Source: Microbacterium aurum
GTDB lineage: Bacteria; Actinomycetota; Actinomycetes; Actinomycetales; Microbacteriaceae
DNA: 64,000 bases
Assembly: GCF_016907815.1 (NCBI RefSeq)
Contig: NZ_JAFBCQ010000001.1
Span: forward strand, 1,178,001-1,242,000
Reading direction: 5' to 3'
Of the stretch, positions 1 through 7,942 are shown in pieces. The notes beneath the pieces are model-generated. The model saw only the letters and a list, made by a program, of their open reading frames with translations. It made no database searches and was not told the origin of the DNA. How positions within the stretch are numbered: the stretch's first letter is position 1; each line of letters begins with the position of its first letter. Made by a program: the position numbers and the translations under genes.

Positions 1-292
1 CGGGCAGGCGCAACGCGTCGCCATCGCGCGGGCACTCGTGGGGTCGCGCACGCTGATTCTCGCTGATGAGCCGACCGGGGCGCTCGACCAGGCGACCGGC
101 ACCGGGATCCTGCAGCTGCTCCGCGATCGCGCTGATCGTGGAGCGGCGGTGTTGATGGTCACTCACGAGGCTCGCTTCGCGGCCTGGGCGGACCGGACGG
201 TGTTCCTGCGCGACGGGCGGGTTGCCGGGCAGACGGGCCCATCTGATGCCGATGTGCTGCTCACCGCGGATGTCTCCGATGGCCAGCAGTAG
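1..292 (+). CDS. ABC transporter ATP-binding protein, C-terminal part
   Basis: The gene enters from the left edge, so only the last ~96 residues are visible. The first in-frame residues, GQAQRVAIARAL, are the end of the ABC signature motif. Walker B with its catalytic Glu and D-loop follow (LILADEPTGALD), then the switch histidine in MVTHEA. This is the LolD/MacB type of ATPase that powers FtsX-like permeases. The next gene is such a permease and overlaps this one by 14 nt, so the two are surely co-expressed. Substrate is unknown; export of a peptide, lipid or antibiotic is typical of the family. Confidence 0.92.
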   Translation, partial: GQAQRVAIARALVGSRTLILADEPTGALDQATGTGILQLLRDRADRGAAVLMVTHEARFAAWADRTVFLRDGRVAGQTGPSDADVLLTADVSDGQQ

Positions 293-3158
293 ATTCTGGC
301 GGCCGGCTGCGTTGCGACTGGCCACACGGGATGCGCGCCGACACTGGGTGCGCACAGTGCTAGCCACGCTCGTCGTCGCCCTGCCGGTGACCGCGCTGGT
401 CGCAGGAACAGCACTGACGCAATCGGGGCCGCCCAGCCGTGATAGGGCACTGGAAGATATCCCGGATGGCGTGCAGGCCGTGGTTACGGCGACGGCAATC
501 ACGCGCGACGGATCGGTCTTCCCGCAACTTCCCGAAGGTGCCCCGGGGACATGGATCGATGACCTTGAGCAGGTGCCCGCGTCGCACGACGAGCTGGCGG
601 CGCTGCTCCCGGAAGAAGATCGGCTGCTGGCGTTCTGGAACTCACCAACGTTGCTCGTCACGACCGGACTGAACGTTGCGCCGGGTGATCAATCCGAGGC
701 TGGCGCTGGAGTGGAGGGCGTCGCCCTCGCCGAGGTCACTTCCGCCGTCCTGCAAGAGGCGGAGCAAGAGGCCTTGCCGTTCTTACTCCCCTCCCTGTCG
801 GCGGGGGCTGCCCCGGCGGACGCGACGGAGGTCGTCATCACGACTGCGCTCGGCGCGCGCCTCGGCATCGGCGTGGGCGACACTCTGACCTGGGTCGCAC
901 CCCCGTTTAACGGCTGGTATAGCACCGGCGGTCGCATCGGCGAAGTGATCCAGGACTCGCAGCGCGCCTACCGTGTCTCGGGCCTCGTCGACGACACCGC
1001 GCTACGGGGCTGGGCAATCGACGGATGGATCTCCGCGATGGCCAAGGCCGACCCGGCCGGGGTCGACGGACACTGGCTCGTCGTCGGCGACGAACCAGTG
1101 ACCTGGGACATCGCTCAGCACCTAAATGAACTGCAGGCCTTCGCCGTGTCGCGGAATGTGCTCGAGAACTACCCGAGCGCCGACGAGCTCTACCCCGTGG
1201 AAGTAGACACGGCCACGGCAGTCACCCAGGCCGCAACGACACTGCTGACAGGCATCCTCGGAGCGGCCCTCGCACTGCTGTTGGTCACTCCCGCGTTCGC
1301 CGTGTCGGCCGAGCAGTCTCGCCGCACGCTCGGCATGGCCGCAGCGGCAGGAGCGGCCCCCGCCGACCTGCGGCGAACGCTCACGGCGCAGGGCCTGGGT
1401 ATCGGTCTCGCCGGGGGGCTGCTCGGCGTCGCACTCGGCGCCGCAGCAGCCGTCACCGCAGTCACAGTGCTCGGGGTCGGTCCCGAGGTCGCCGATCCGA
1501 CCGGCCGCTTCCCCTGGAAGGTCGCCGTCGCCGCCATCTTCGTCGCCGTAGTCGTCGGCATCGTCGCAACGCTCGGGCCAGCGCGCCGCGCTGCGCGGCT
1601 TCCGGTGGTCGACGCTCTCAAGGACCTCCCTGCGCAGTCGCGTCGACAAAGCCGGCGCGTCATCACTGCGGTGGCAGGGCTGGTGCTGCTCATCGCTGCG
1701 GCCGTCGCCGGGGCAGCGGCACTGACCGGCGCCGCCCCCAGCGGCGGGTACGTTGCGTCGGGCACGGTGCCCGTCTCCTCGGCGCTACCGCTCGCGATGC
1801 TGGTGCTGTGCCTGTTGCTCGCGGTCGCGGGCCTGCTGGTCACCGTCCGTGCACTCCTCAGCCTTGCCTCACGAGCCGCTGGCCGCCTGCCCGCCGTCTG
1901 GCGTCTCGCCGTACGCGATGCCGCTGACCACCGCTCGCGGTTCCTGCCCGCCGCCAGCGCCGTGCTCGTCGCGGTGGCCGCAGCATCCTTCCTCACCGTC
2001 ACGACGGGCTCGTCGGTTGCGAACCAGCGAGACCAGACCGGTGAGATGGTCGCCGCTGGCCACCTCGTCCTCGGCGTCCAGGTACCCGTCAGCGAAGGGT
2101 TCGATCGCCTCGTGCTCGCCGACGCGATTGACACGCTCGCCGACGAGCTACCCGTCACCGGCAACGTCGCAATCCGCACCACCGACAGCGACGGCAGACT
2201 CCATCTCGGCCTCCTGCCCGCCGAGGGCGCGCAGTGCCCCGACGGTGAGGAACCCGACACCGCTTCCGCAACCAGGCCCGGCACCTCCGTGACGTGCGTG
2301 CCCTACGAACGTGCCTACGTTCCCGGACTGTCCGTGGCATGGTGGGGCGGCACCGATGTGTACGTCCTCGACGGCGATGCACTGCGCGCATCCGGGCTGT
2401 CCGGCTCTGAGGAGGCCGCGGCAGTGCTCGACGCCGGCGGCGTCGTTGTCAACAACGCCGCTCGGATCGGTGCTGACGGTACCGCCCGCATCGCCGTCAG
2501 CACCGAGCGTGCACCTACCGAAGCGGACGCGGATCGGATTGTGTCCTTGGACGCCGTCTTCTTGCGCGGCTTCGCGCCCCCGCTCACGATCTCGGCCGAC
2601 GCTGCTCAGGCGCTCGGCATCGACTCCTTCGAGTACGTCGGTGAGTACGTCACCACCTCCCGGCCACTCACCTTGAGCGAGATCGCCGCCGCCCGCTCCC
2701 TACTCGACGAGCGCACCTCGCTGGTCTGGATCGGCGAAGCACAGAACCCGCGCCCGTGGGGACGCGACGACGCGCTGCTCCCGATCCTCGCCCTCACGCT
2801 CCTCGCGACCCTCGCGACTGCGATCACCCTCACCCTCGCCCGGTCACAGGGCGCCAGGGACGCCGCAACCATGCACGCCGTCGGCGCCACCAACGGCTTC
2901 CTCCGCCAGTACGGCCTCGTGCAGGCCGGAGTGGTGCTGCTCACGGGCATACCACTCGGGATCATCACCGGCATCGCCCTCGGTACCCTCCAGATCGAAT
3001 GGAATCGGCGCGCGCAGTCCGGCGGTGCTTGGCTCGACACCATTCCCCTCTGGGGCGTGCAGGCGGGCATCGTGCTCGCCGTCGTCATCCCCGCCCTCGC
3101 TGTCGCGCTCATCGCAGCCCGGCCGCCGCGGGGGCTCGTGCGCCGACCCACCGACTGA
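279..3158 (+). CDS. FtsX-like ABC transporter permease
   Basis: A 959-residue membrane protein. One N-terminal membrane segment (about residues 27-47) is followed by a large extracellular region, a three-helix FtsX block near residues 320-440, two more helices near 465-530, a second extracellular region, and a last three-helix block ending at the C-terminus. This is the duplicated actinobacterial FtsX layout. The start at 279 is chosen because it opens with a basic residue stretch just before the first helix and overlaps the upstream ATPase by 14 nt; longer starts would overlap it deeply. With the ATPase it should form an exporter or a mechanotransmitter of the MacB/LolCDE class. The cargo cannot be read from sequence. 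Confidence 0.9.
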   Translation: MASSRFWRPAALRLATRDARRHWVRTVLATLVVALPVTALVAGTALTQSGPPSRDRALEDIPDGVQAVVTATAITRDGSVFPQLPEGAPGTWIDDLEQVPASHDELAALLPEEDRLLAFWNSPTLLVTTGLNVAPGDQSEAGAGVEGVALAEVTSAVLQEAEQEALPFLLPSLSAGAAPADATEVVITTALGARLGIGVGDTLTWVAPPFNGWYSTGGRIGEVIQDSQRAYRVSGLVDDTALRGWAIDGWISAMAKADPAGVDGHWLVVGDEPVTWDIAQHLNELQAFAVSRNVLENYPSADELYPVEVDTATAVTQAATTLLTGILGAALALLLVTPAFAVSAEQSRRTLGMAAAAGAAPADLRRTLTAQGLGIGLAGGLLGVALGAAAAVTAVTVLGVGPEVADPTGRFPWKVAVAAIFVAVVVGIVATLGPARRAARLPVVDALKDLPAQSRRQSRRVITAVAGLVLLIAAAVAGAAALTGAAPSGGYVASGTVPVSSALPLAMLVLCLLLAVAGLLVTVRALLSLASRAAGRLPAVWRLAVRDAADHRSRFLPAASAVLVAVAAASFLTVTTGSSVANQRDQTGEMVAAGHLVLGVQVPVSEGFDRLVLADAIDTLADELPVTGNVAIRTTDSDGRLHLGLLPAEGAQCPDGEEPDTASATRPGTSVTCVPYERAYVPGLSVAWWGGTDVYVLDGDALRASGLSGSEEAAAVLDAGGVVVNNAARIGADGTARIAVSTERAPTEADADRIVSLDAVFLRGFAPPLTISADAAQALGIDSFEYVGEYVTTSRPLTLSEIAAARSLLDERTSLVWIGEAQNPRPWGRDDALLPILALTLLATLATAITLTLARSQGARDAATMHAVGATNGFLRQYGLVQAGVVLLTGIPLGIITGIALGTLQIEWNRRAQSGGAWLDTIPLWGVQAGIVLAVVIPALAVALIAARPPRGLVRRPTD

Positions 3159-3613
3159 CGCCGTAACCACGAGCCGTCTACCGAGGGCACCGAGTCGTAG
3201 CAGACCTGCCCCTCTACGGGATCAGCGACGGACGCCTCCTCGCCGCACACACTCTTCCCGATGATGCGAGCTTTCGTTGTTTGCTCGTCGCCCTGCGTAG
3301 CGCTCGGTGAGCTCGCCTTCCGACGTCGGCTGCGTCGACGGTGACAGGTGTGCGCTGCGATCCATCTCAAGTCGTGTGAGATAGGCACGCCCCTCCGTCG
3401 TTCAGATCAAACGAGAAAACCCCAGGTCAGCTACCCTGCCACCGGACAACTGTCGTGATATCCGACACGCCGCATAGCTCGCGCCCAGGAATAGTCCGAT
3501 GGCAAGCCATCTGACGTTTCTGCGATCGATTCTGTGGGGTCGTGGGATGACCTGTAGTTTCTGTCAACCGATTTGTCGTTCGGATGTCGGACGCCACCCC
3601 TACGGTGAGCGTC
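3159..3613. other. Long intergenic region without a convincing gene
   Basis: About 455 bases separate the permease from the next gene. Base composition is visibly more AT-rich from about 3390 on than in the flanking genes. Short open frames exist on both strands, but none shows recognisable protein character. The right end carries the -10 box of the next gene. It marks the left edge of the accessory zone. Confidence 0.5.
3601..3606 (+). promoter_or_regulatory. -10 box TACGGT of leaderless gene at 3614
   Basis: TACGGT lies 7 nt upstream of the ATG at 3614, the same arrangement as at many other genes here. No good -35 is seen at 17-18 nt. Confidence 0.55.
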
Positions 3614-4462
3614 ATGCAGGTCATGTCCGAGACGGCGCGGGTGCTCATCACCGTGAAGGCATCGCCCCAGCCGTCAGCGAGGTATGGCGACACGGTGTGC
3701 GTCGCCGGCATTCGTGTCGATGGTGGGCGCGCAGAGTGGGTGCGTCTCTACCCGCTTGCGTTCCGGTGGATGGGCGTGGAGCAGCAGTTCAAGAAGTTCG
3801 ACCTCATCGACGTCGAGGTGCGGCGCGAGACCAAAGACAGCAGGCCGGAGAGTTACCGTCCCGACATCGACAGCATCAGGATCGTCAAACACCTCGATGA
3901 CTGGAAGGAGCGTCAGCCCTTCATGGAGCGGGTCGCGCGCACTTCAACGTGCGCGCTCAGCGCCGCGGCCGCTGAGCACCACGATGCGCCCTCGCTCGGG
4001 ATGGTGACGGTCAAAGCGGTCGAGCGGTTGAGGGTCGAGCCGTTCGGCGAGTGGAGCGATGCCCAGAAGGCTCGCATCGCTGCCGCAGCCAACCTTGCAC
4101 CGCTGTCGCTGTTCGGGGATACGACGAAGACCCCGCCGGAGCTGAAGGCGCCGAGGTTCATCGCCCGCTACGAGTACCACTGCACCGCCGACGGATGCCC
4201 AGGGCACGTGGGTCAGATTCTGGACTGGGAGCTGACAGCCCTGCAGGGGCGACTGCGCCGCGAGAGCGACACGGATGCGATCGCGCCGATCGAGCGGAAG
4301 TTCCTCACACAGATGTTCGGGCCGGGTCGACAGACATCGTTCTTCATGGGCAACTTTGAGGATGCGCGCAAACGCCACAGCTTCAGCGTGCTCGGGGTCT
4401 ACTACCCGCCGGAGGGCATCGGAACCAGCGTGGGCTTGTTCGATCTAGACCAGGACGGCTGA
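3614..4462 (+). CDS. Conserved protein of unknown function with C-terminal zinc-like site
   Basis: A 282-residue soluble protein. I do not recognise a named family. The N-terminal third is strand-rich with conserved-looking patches (VCVAGIR, WVRLYPLAFR, KFDLIDVEV, DSRPESYRPD). Near residues 180-205 a Cys-x4-Cys-x2-His cluster (CTADGCPGH) is followed by ILDWE, which suggests a bound metal. I chose 3614 because TACGGT sits 7 nt before it; an upstream ATG at 3584 would lie in the promoter. The gene converges with the DUF488 gene and the two overlap by 18 nt at their 3' ends. Pairing with DUF488 hints at a shared, possibly DNA- or nucleotide-related function, but that is inference. Confidence 0.75.
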   Translation: MQVMSETARVLITVKASPQPSARYGDTVCVAGIRVDGGRAEWVRLYPLAFRWMGVEQQFKKFDLIDVEVRRETKDSRPESYRPDIDSIRIVKHLDDWKERQPFMERVARTSTCALSAAAAEHHDAPSLGMVTVKAVERLRVEPFGEWSDAQKARIAAAANLAPLSLFGDTTKTPPELKAPRFIARYEYHCTADGCPGHVGQILDWELTALQGRLRRESDTDAIAPIERKFLTQMFGPGRQTSFFMGNFEDARKRHSFSVLGVYYPPEGIGTSVGLFDLDQDG

Positions 4463-5074
4463 GCCCGCCACGGCGGCGATGACCTGCTCGCGGTGACAGT
4501 GAGCCTGGTCGGCTTCGAAGCACAGCACGGCTACGGCACGCTCCTCAGCGAGAGCCGCCAAGTCGCGAACAGCGGCGGCGCCGTCGCCGCTGCTGATGAT
4601 CTCGCGGTAGCGCGCCCGTGCCGTTGCGCCGGCATCTGACGAAGCGTCGGCATAAGCCGCTCGGTTGTCCTTCGGGTTGCCGAGCCTGCGGTCGTGAAGG
4701 TAGCGAATTCCCGCCGCCGACAGCGCCTCCGAGAGGGCGCGCTTGGAGAAGCCCGGCTTGCGAGACAAGGGCGTCATCCTGACATCTACGAGCACTTCAA
4801 CGCCATCAGCCTGCAGGCGTGCGACCAACTGGTCGACGCTGAGGCCCTCATATCCGATGCCGATCACTCCATGCTCCTTCCGACTTGCGCGGACCCGCGC
4901 GCGCTGGGCCCGGACTCGACAGGTCGTTGAGCACGTCCGCGCCCCCGCGCGCGCGACGAATTCTCTCCCACAGACGCTGCACATGTGCGTGCGGCCGCGT
5001 CGACGGAGTTGTTCCTGCCGAACCTGAAAAGCGAGCGCCTGCAGCGACTCGTCACTCCGGGCAGCTAGCTTCAT
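4445..5074 (-). CDS. DUF488 family protein with N-terminal zinc finger
   Basis: A 209-residue protein. Residues 1-60 hold a helical lead and a four-cysteine zinc finger (Cys32, Cys35, Cys48, Cys52). From about residue 75 the DUF488 signature follows: IGYEGLS, DVRMTPLSRKPGFSK, GIRYLHDRRLG and LCFEADQAHCHR. DUF488 proteins are widespread, often in variable regions, and have no settled function. The start at 5074 follows a TATATT -10 box by 6 nt, and that box lies inside a perfect 20-bp palindrome, so the gene is probably tightly regulated, perhaps by its own zinc-finger product. It overlaps the convergent gene at 3614-4462 by 18 nt. Confidence 0.85.
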   Translation of the reverse strand: MKLAARSDESLQALAFQVRQEQLRRRGRTHMCSVCGREFVARAGARTCSTTCRVRAQRARVRASRKEHGVIGIGYEGLSVDQLVARLQADGVEVLVDVRMTPLSRKPGFSKRALSEALSAAGIRYLHDRRLGNPKDNRAAYADASSDAGATARARYREIISSGDGAAAVRDLAALAEERAVAVLCFEADQAHCHREQVIAAVAGSAVLV

Positions 5075-5094
5075 GTAACGAATATATTCGTTAC
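5075..5094. promoter_or_regulatory. Perfect 20-bp palindrome over the DUF488 promoter
   Basis: GTAACGAATATATTCGTTAC is a perfect inverted repeat abutting the ATG of the DUF488 gene. On the minus strand it contains the -10 box TATATT, 6 nt before the start codon. Such AT-rich symmetry is very unusual in this high-GC DNA and looks like an operator. Confidence 0.75.
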
Positions 5095-5330
5095 AACGCA
5101 CGCTCGGGCATGCCCTGGCGGCAACACTGTGCGTGGCGGTCGAGCTCTTGCGGCGTCAGGAACTCTCCAACTAAACATCTCGTCGAGATCAGAGAGCAGA
5201 TGACGTTGAAGCACTGGGAGCCAACCACCTAGACGAACGCGCCGCACGCGCGCGTGGATCACCGCCGTGAATTGACCGACGTGGTCGAGGTCGCGTTCGA
5301 GACCGTCGACCGGGTTCGGACTCCGAAGTC

Positions 5331-5705
5331 ATGGAAGCACAAGAAAAACGACACGGGCCAGTACTGAGCGGCGACGACCGGAGGCATGTCTGGTTCGCGT
5401 CGCTCTACGAGCGTGTCGCGCTCAGGCAGCTTGACCGCGACCCGCGGGTCGCAGCGATCTCATCGCAGCCGATGGGGATCTACTGGACAGGAACTGCGCG
5501 CAGCTTTGTGCCCGACTTCTTCGTACGGTTCCGCGACGGATCGGCTGCGCTTGTCGACGTGAAGCCCCTTGCTCGCATCGAGCCCGATGATGCTGAAGCC
5601 TTTGACTGGACATCAGGATATTGGGGCGCATTGAGGCCGAATGGAGCACGCTTTCGCCGAATGCACGTGTGCCGCCGATATTTCAGACCAGTAGTGCAAC
5701 CGTGA
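5331..5705 (+). CDS. TnsA-like nuclease N-terminal domain protein
   Basis: A 124-residue protein resembling the N-terminal catalytic domain of TnsA, the endonuclease subunit of Tn7-type transposases. The visible PD-(D/E)xK-type residues are Glu27 (SLYERVALRQL), Asp62 in VPDFFVRF, and Asp76 and Lys78 in LVDVKP. Stand-alone TnsA-like proteins occur in actinobacteria. This one is shorter than typical members, and no TnsB, TnsC or transposon ends lie nearby, so it may be a truncated remnant or a repurposed nuclease. The start is uncertain because no ribosome-binding site is clear. Confidence 0.65.
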   Translation: MEAQEKRHGPVLSGDDRRHVWFASLYERVALRQLDRDPRVAAISSQPMGIYWTGTARSFVPDFFVRFRDGSAALVDVKPLARIEPDDAEAFDWTSGYWGALRPNGARFRRMHVCRRYFRPVVQP

Positions 5706-5734
5706 CGAATACGTCGGTGCGGATAAGGTGGAGC

Positions 5735-6040
5735 GTGATCGATCGACCTGAAATCGTCTGCATCTGCGGCTCCGCCCGGTTCGTCGATGAGATGCGCGCG
5801 GAGAATCGCACGTTGACACTCGGCGGCATCATCGCCCTCGCGCCAGGCGAGGTGGGCGGAGTTGTGTCGGAAGAGCAGAAAGCGGCGCTCGACGCACTGC
5901 ACCTGTCGAAGATCGATCTGGCTGATCGCATTCTCGTGGTCAACCCTGGCGGCTACATCGGTGAGTCGACGAGCAGGGAGATCGCCTACGCGCGAGCGGC
6001 CGGCAAGCCGGTCTCGTTCACCGACCGCGTCGCACAGTGA
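5735..6040 (+). CDS. Nucleoside 2-deoxyribosyltransferase-like protein
   Basis: A 101-residue Rossmann-like protein. The N-terminus IVCICGSARF and the C-terminal run LADRILVVNPGGYIGESTSREIAYARAAGKPV fit the nucleoside deoxyribosyltransferase/DUF4406 group, in which the GES-T-REI stretch includes the catalytic Glu. The GTG at 5735 is preferred because TAAGGT lies 5 nt upstream; the longer open frame would overlap the TnsA-like gene. Proteins of this fold cleave or sense nucleosides and nucleotides. The exact substrate is unknown. Confidence 0.7.
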   Translation: MIDRPEIVCICGSARFVDEMRAENRTLTLGGIIALAPGEVGGVVSEEQKAALDALHLSKIDLADRILVVNPGGYIGESTSREIAYARAAGKPVSFTDRVAQ

Positions 6041-6061
6041 TCCCAGCGCCTCGGCCGCGCG

Positions 6062-6454
6062 TCACGCGCGAATCTCGACGCCGGGCAGATCTCTGAAACG
6101 TGCTCTGGCATCCCGGGAGATGAGTAGGCGGCCCGACTGCCGGGCGTGTGCGGCGATGATGAGGTCATGCGCGCCCCGTGGGCGCCCGCGCTGCCTCACG
6201 TGATCGAGCAGCACGGCGTGCTCCTCGGCGGTCGACGTCGTGTAGGAGAGCACCTCGATCGCCTCCTCGACGTCGTCGACGAATAATTCGCGCGCTGACC
6301 GGCGGCGCTCATCCGAGGCGAGCACGCCGTGACGGAGTTCGGCGAGGGTGATCGCTGCGATCGCGAGGTCGTCGGACTCAGCGATCTGCCAGACGCCGGT
6401 CCCGTGCCGATCGAGCTGGATGAGGGCGTTCGTGTCGAGGATCAGTCGCGCCAC
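6062..6454 (-). CDS. vapC: PIN-domain ribonuclease toxin (VapC family)
   Basis: A 130-residue PIN-domain protein with the full acidic tetrad: Asp7 (LILDTNAL), Glu39 (TLAELRHG), Asp97 (GAHDLIIAA) and Asp115 (SRDARA). VapC toxins cleave RNA, often tRNA or rRNA, and are neutralised by the partner. The gene follows the antitoxin with a 13-nt overlap, as expected for a toxin-antitoxin operon transcribed from the promoter before 6699. Confidence 0.9.
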   Translation of the reverse strand: MARLILDTNALIQLDRHGTGVWQIAESDDLAIAAITLAELRHGVLASDERRRSARELFVDDVEEAIEVLSYTTSTAEEHAVLLDHVRQRGRPRGAHDLIIAAHARQSGRLLISRDARARFRDLPGVEIRA

Positions 6455-6699
6455 GGGTCCCCGTTGTCCGGGGTGAGTATGTCGCGGGCACTCTCCGCAT
6501 CGGCGGCGAAGTCGTCATCGAGAGCCAGGTGTCCGGCGCGCCGCTGGAGAAAACTCCCGACGGTTCGGGCGGCAGCAGGCATGATCCGCGCGACGACGCG
6601 GCCATCGCGGACGATCGTGAACTCCTCGCCGTCGCGTTCGATCCGATCGAGCAACGCGGAGAACCCTCGGGAAGCGTCTCTCGCGGTGATGGTTGCCAT
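6442..6699 (-). CDS. Antitoxin, Phd/YefM family
   Basis: An 85-residue protein opening with MATITARDASRGFSALLDRI, the usual Phd/YefM DNA-binding N-terminus, followed by FTIVRDGRVVARIMPA. The C-terminal 35 residues are acidic and should wrap the PIN toxin. The start follows a TATGAT -10 box by 6 nt. The palindrome at 6718-6735 covers the expected -35 region and is the likely autoregulatory operator. Confidence 0.9.
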   Translation of the reverse strand: MATITARDASRGFSALLDRIERDGEEFTIVRDGRVVARIMPAAARTVGSFLQRRAGHLALDDDFAADAESARDILTPDNGDPWRD

Positions 6700-6705
6700 G
6701 CCGCG

Positions 6706-6711
6706 ATCATA
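6706..6711 (-). promoter_or_regulatory. -10 box TATGAT of the toxin-antitoxin operon
   Basis: TATGAT on the minus strand, 6 nt before the antitoxin ATG, implies a leaderless transcript. Confidence 0.6.
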
Positions 6712-6717
6712 CCCCGA

Positions 6718-6735
6718 TGTCAGACACGTCTGACA
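6718..6735. promoter_or_regulatory. Palindromic operator of the toxin-antitoxin pair
   Basis: TGTCAGAC and GTCTGACA flank a 2-nt centre. The site lies 18 nt before the antitoxin start and overlaps the expected -35. Phd-type complexes bind such palindromes to repress their own operon. Confidence 0.65.
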
Positions 6736-6815
6736 GGCATCGCGCTGGCGAGGATGCCAAGATGAACACAGCCGCGCGGGCCTTCGCGGGGCATCGGAGT
6801 CAGGAGGTACGGCAG

Positions 6816-7169
6816 ATGGCTGGCACTCGACCTTTCGGGGTGACCCTCGTCGCGATCATCGCGTGGATCAACGGCGCGTGGGACATCCTCGTCGGGATCT
6901 TCTCGATCCTTCCCGGCGGCACGTCGATCTGGGCCGGGCCGTTCCTCATCGTGTTCGGCATCATCACGATCCTCGTGAGCCTCGGCCTGTTCGGCGGACG
7001 CAACTGGGCGCGCGTTCTGACGGCGATCCTCTTCGTCCTGAACCTTCTCGGCGCTGTCGCGCTGCTGTTCCAGGGCCAGATCTGGCAGGGCATCGGCGGG
7101 GCGATCCTGCCGGTGATCGGTCTCGCGCTGCTGTTCTCGGAGCGCGCCAACGCGTTCTTCCGCAGCTGA
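6816..7169 (+). CDS. Small four-helix membrane protein
   Basis: A 117-residue protein with four hydrophobic segments spanning nearly its whole length (around residues 8-28, 40-58, 65-85 and 88-108) and very short loops. I cannot assign a function. The start at 6816 is chosen for AGGAGG 8 nt upstream; ATG codons farther upstream lack a ribosome-binding site. It diverges from the toxin-antitoxin operon across the palindrome but has its own leader. Confidence 0.7.
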   Translation: MAGTRPFGVTLVAIIAWINGAWDILVGIFSILPGGTSIWAGPFLIVFGIITILVSLGLFGGRNWARVLTAILFVLNLLGAVALLFQGQIWQGIGGAILPVIGLALLFSERANAFFRS

Positions 7170-7204
7170 CGTAGCGGAGCCGCTGACGCAGTCGGCCCGA
7201 CGCG

Positions 7205-7420
7205 TCAGGCGACGCGGTACAGCAACTCCCCGTGAAGGACGGAGAACCAGCCGTCGTCATCTGCGGCCCACGCGCGCCATCCCTCACTGATGGACTGCAG
7301 GTCGGCGCTCGTGGCGAGGCCGCTGTCGATGATCTGATGGGCGATGGCGGAATCGACCATGCGGTCGGCCCACATCCCGCCCCACCACGCACGCTCGTCG
7401 GGAGGTCGATGTCTGGGTCG
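7205..7420 (-). pseudogene. 3' remnant of a SAM-dependent methyltransferase gene
   Basis: A reading frame without a start codon in a sensible place ends at 7205. Its peptide (DERAWWGGMWADR, then SADLQSISEGWRAWAADDD and GWFSVLHGELLYRVA) looks like the C-terminus of an actinobacterial class I SAM-dependent methyltransferase. The catalytic N-terminal domain is absent: upstream the frame runs into the 3' end of the lipoprotein gene. It is best read as a leftover from a deletion. Confidence 0.6.
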
Positions 7421-7439
7421 TGCGGCGGCGTGCGGGAGC

Positions 7440-7862
7440 TCAGTCCAGCGTGACCGTGTACACGTCAGGCCACTCTTCGAAGCGGATCTCGACGGTGATC
7501 GTGTCGCTCGTGACGCCGGCGGGCAGATCGAATTCGTGGGTGGTCGGCGCCATGTCTGCCGAGCAGGGGTCGTTGGGGGAGGGCCCGAACGTCACGGAGA
7601 CGCGGTCGTCCTCGGCGGCGTCGATACTGCTCGCCACGACCGGGCAACTCGAACTGCCCATGGTCACGATTGCGAACGACTCGCCACGCTCGATCCACGC
7701 GGCCGTGGGCGTCCAATCCAGCGGGTCGAGCGTGACGCCGTCCGGGATGCCGGGGTGAACGGATCCGATGCCAGGAGACGGCGCACAGCCGGCAACCGTG
7801 ACAAGCATCACCGATAAGGCAGCGGCCGACACCAGGCGAGCGACGACAGTCATGCTGTTCAT
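7440..7862 (-). CDS. Predicted secreted lipoprotein
   Basis: A 140-residue protein with a lipoprotein signal peptide: a hydrophobic stretch and lipobox VAGC near residue 27. The mature part is acidic and strand-rich, with four further cysteines-or-near motifs (SSCPVV, NDPCSAD) that could form a disulfide. Function unknown. The ATG at 7862 has no strong ribosome-binding site; an ATG three codons later is an alternative. A strong hairpin ends only 25 nt upstream, leaving little room for a promoter, so its expression is doubtful. Confidence 0.65.
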   Translation of the reverse strand: MNSMTVVARLVSAAALSVMLVTVAGCAPSPGIGSVHPGIPDGVTLDPLDWTPTAAWIERGESFAIVTMGSSSCPVVASSIDAAEDDRVSVTFGPSPNDPCSADMAPTTHEFDLPAGVTSDTITVEIRFEEWPDVYTVTLD

Positions 7863-7887
7863 GTTGGCGCATCGCCGGGCTGACGCC

Positions 7888-7922
7888 GAACTCCCGCCCG
7901 GCCGAGGGCCGGGCGGGAGTTC
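7888..7922. terminator. Strong hairpin, 16-bp perfect stem
   Basis: GAACTCCCGCCCGGCC, a 3-nt loop, then its exact complement. It lies just past the stop of the degraded surface-protein gene on the minus strand and was probably that gene's terminator. Confidence 0.75.
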
Positions 7923-7942
7923 ATGCGCGGGGTCGCCCCGGG

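Noticed and set aside
3170..3310. A ~45-codon plus-strand frame reading LPLYGISDGRLLAAHTLPDD
   Set aside because: Somewhat protein-like, but without start, ribosome-binding site or recognisable family; frames of this length are common by chance here.
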